DNA of 39,781 nt from CAZTDD01 sp964612675 (GTDB lineage Bacteria > Hinthialibacterota > Hinthialibacteria > Hinthialibacterales > JAKPRU01). The notes beneath the pieces are model-generated. The model searched no databases and had not been told where the DNA came from. It saw only the letters and a list, made by a program, of their open reading frames with translations. The position numbers were made by a program, and so were the translations under genes. Shown here one piece after another: positions 39,779-39,781 of this stretch; the first letter of the stretch is position 1, and every line of letters begins with the position of its first letter. Location of the stretch: assembly GCA_964612675.1 (NCBI GenBank), contig CAZTDD010000058.1, positions 1 to 39,781 of the forward strand, in the 5' to 3' direction.

Positions 39779-39781
39779 TTA

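Overview
The window looks like a piece of a metagenome-assembled genome from an uncultivated Gram-negative bacterium. It contains a 100-N scaffold gap (21842-21941), moderately high GC, mostly Shine-Dalgarno-led genes, and many secreted proteins of kinds common in PVC-like, Sumerlaeota or Hydrogenedentota-type lineages: a DUF1080 sugar hydrolase-like protein, a LamG-like protein, an FG-GAP propeller, a prepilin-like pseudopilin, and a TIM-barrel isomerase fused to a Gfo/Idh/MocA oxidoreductase. Several families of short palindromic intergenic repeats support the same guess. The phylum assignment is an inference and weak. No rRNA, tRNA or CRISPR array was seen.

Layout, left to right. 1-1274: the 3' end of an unknown gene and an unknown membrane-anchored protein. 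1353-5446 (minus strand): a methyltransferase, a repeat-filled spacer, then a compact operon read ATPase (DUF3696/OLD-like) > PIN nuclease > threonine aldolase. The ATPase-PIN pair is the best candidate for an undescribed defence or stress system. 5742-8499 (plus): ychF, a LysM/M23 peptidase and a comF-like phosphoribosyltransferase, closely spaced. 8566-14973 (plus): the fused isomerase-oxidoreductase, a perfect 27-bp-arm palindrome, an NtrC-type sigma-54 activator, a small membrane protein, a ThiF/MoeB-like E1 enzyme and a two-domain ABC permease.

15142-21454 (plus) is a six-gene branched-chain-amino-acid-type ABC operon (binding protein, livH, livM, livG, livF) that ends in a phenylacetate-CoA-ligase-like protein with a changed ATP P-loop, which suggests uptake and handling of an organic acid. 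A strong hairpin follows the binding-protein gene, and a 21-bp minisatellite lies just before livG. 21522-22090 holds a hicBA-type toxin-antitoxin locus cut by the scaffold gap and bracketed by a perfect 25-bp inverted repeat made from arms of two palindromic repeats.

22172-31151 is an envelope and extracellular region: a beta-helix-like secreted protein, a DUF1284-like protein, two multi-membrane glycosyltransferase-like proteins, a sulfatase-modifying-factor-like protein, an entericidin-like lipoprotein of 44 residues, a dCMP-deaminase-like enzyme, a DUF1080 protein and a LamG-like protein. 31421-34077 combines a CPA2-type cation/proton antiporter with a fluoride channel (crcB) and a DUF190 protein. 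34099-37072 (minus) is an overlapping operon mtnA > MBL hydrolase > xerD plus a small orphan antitoxin-like gene. 37240-39397 (minus) holds a pseudopilin and a seven-repeat FG-GAP propeller. The last 380 bases are palindromes and a 100-bp-period direct repeat.
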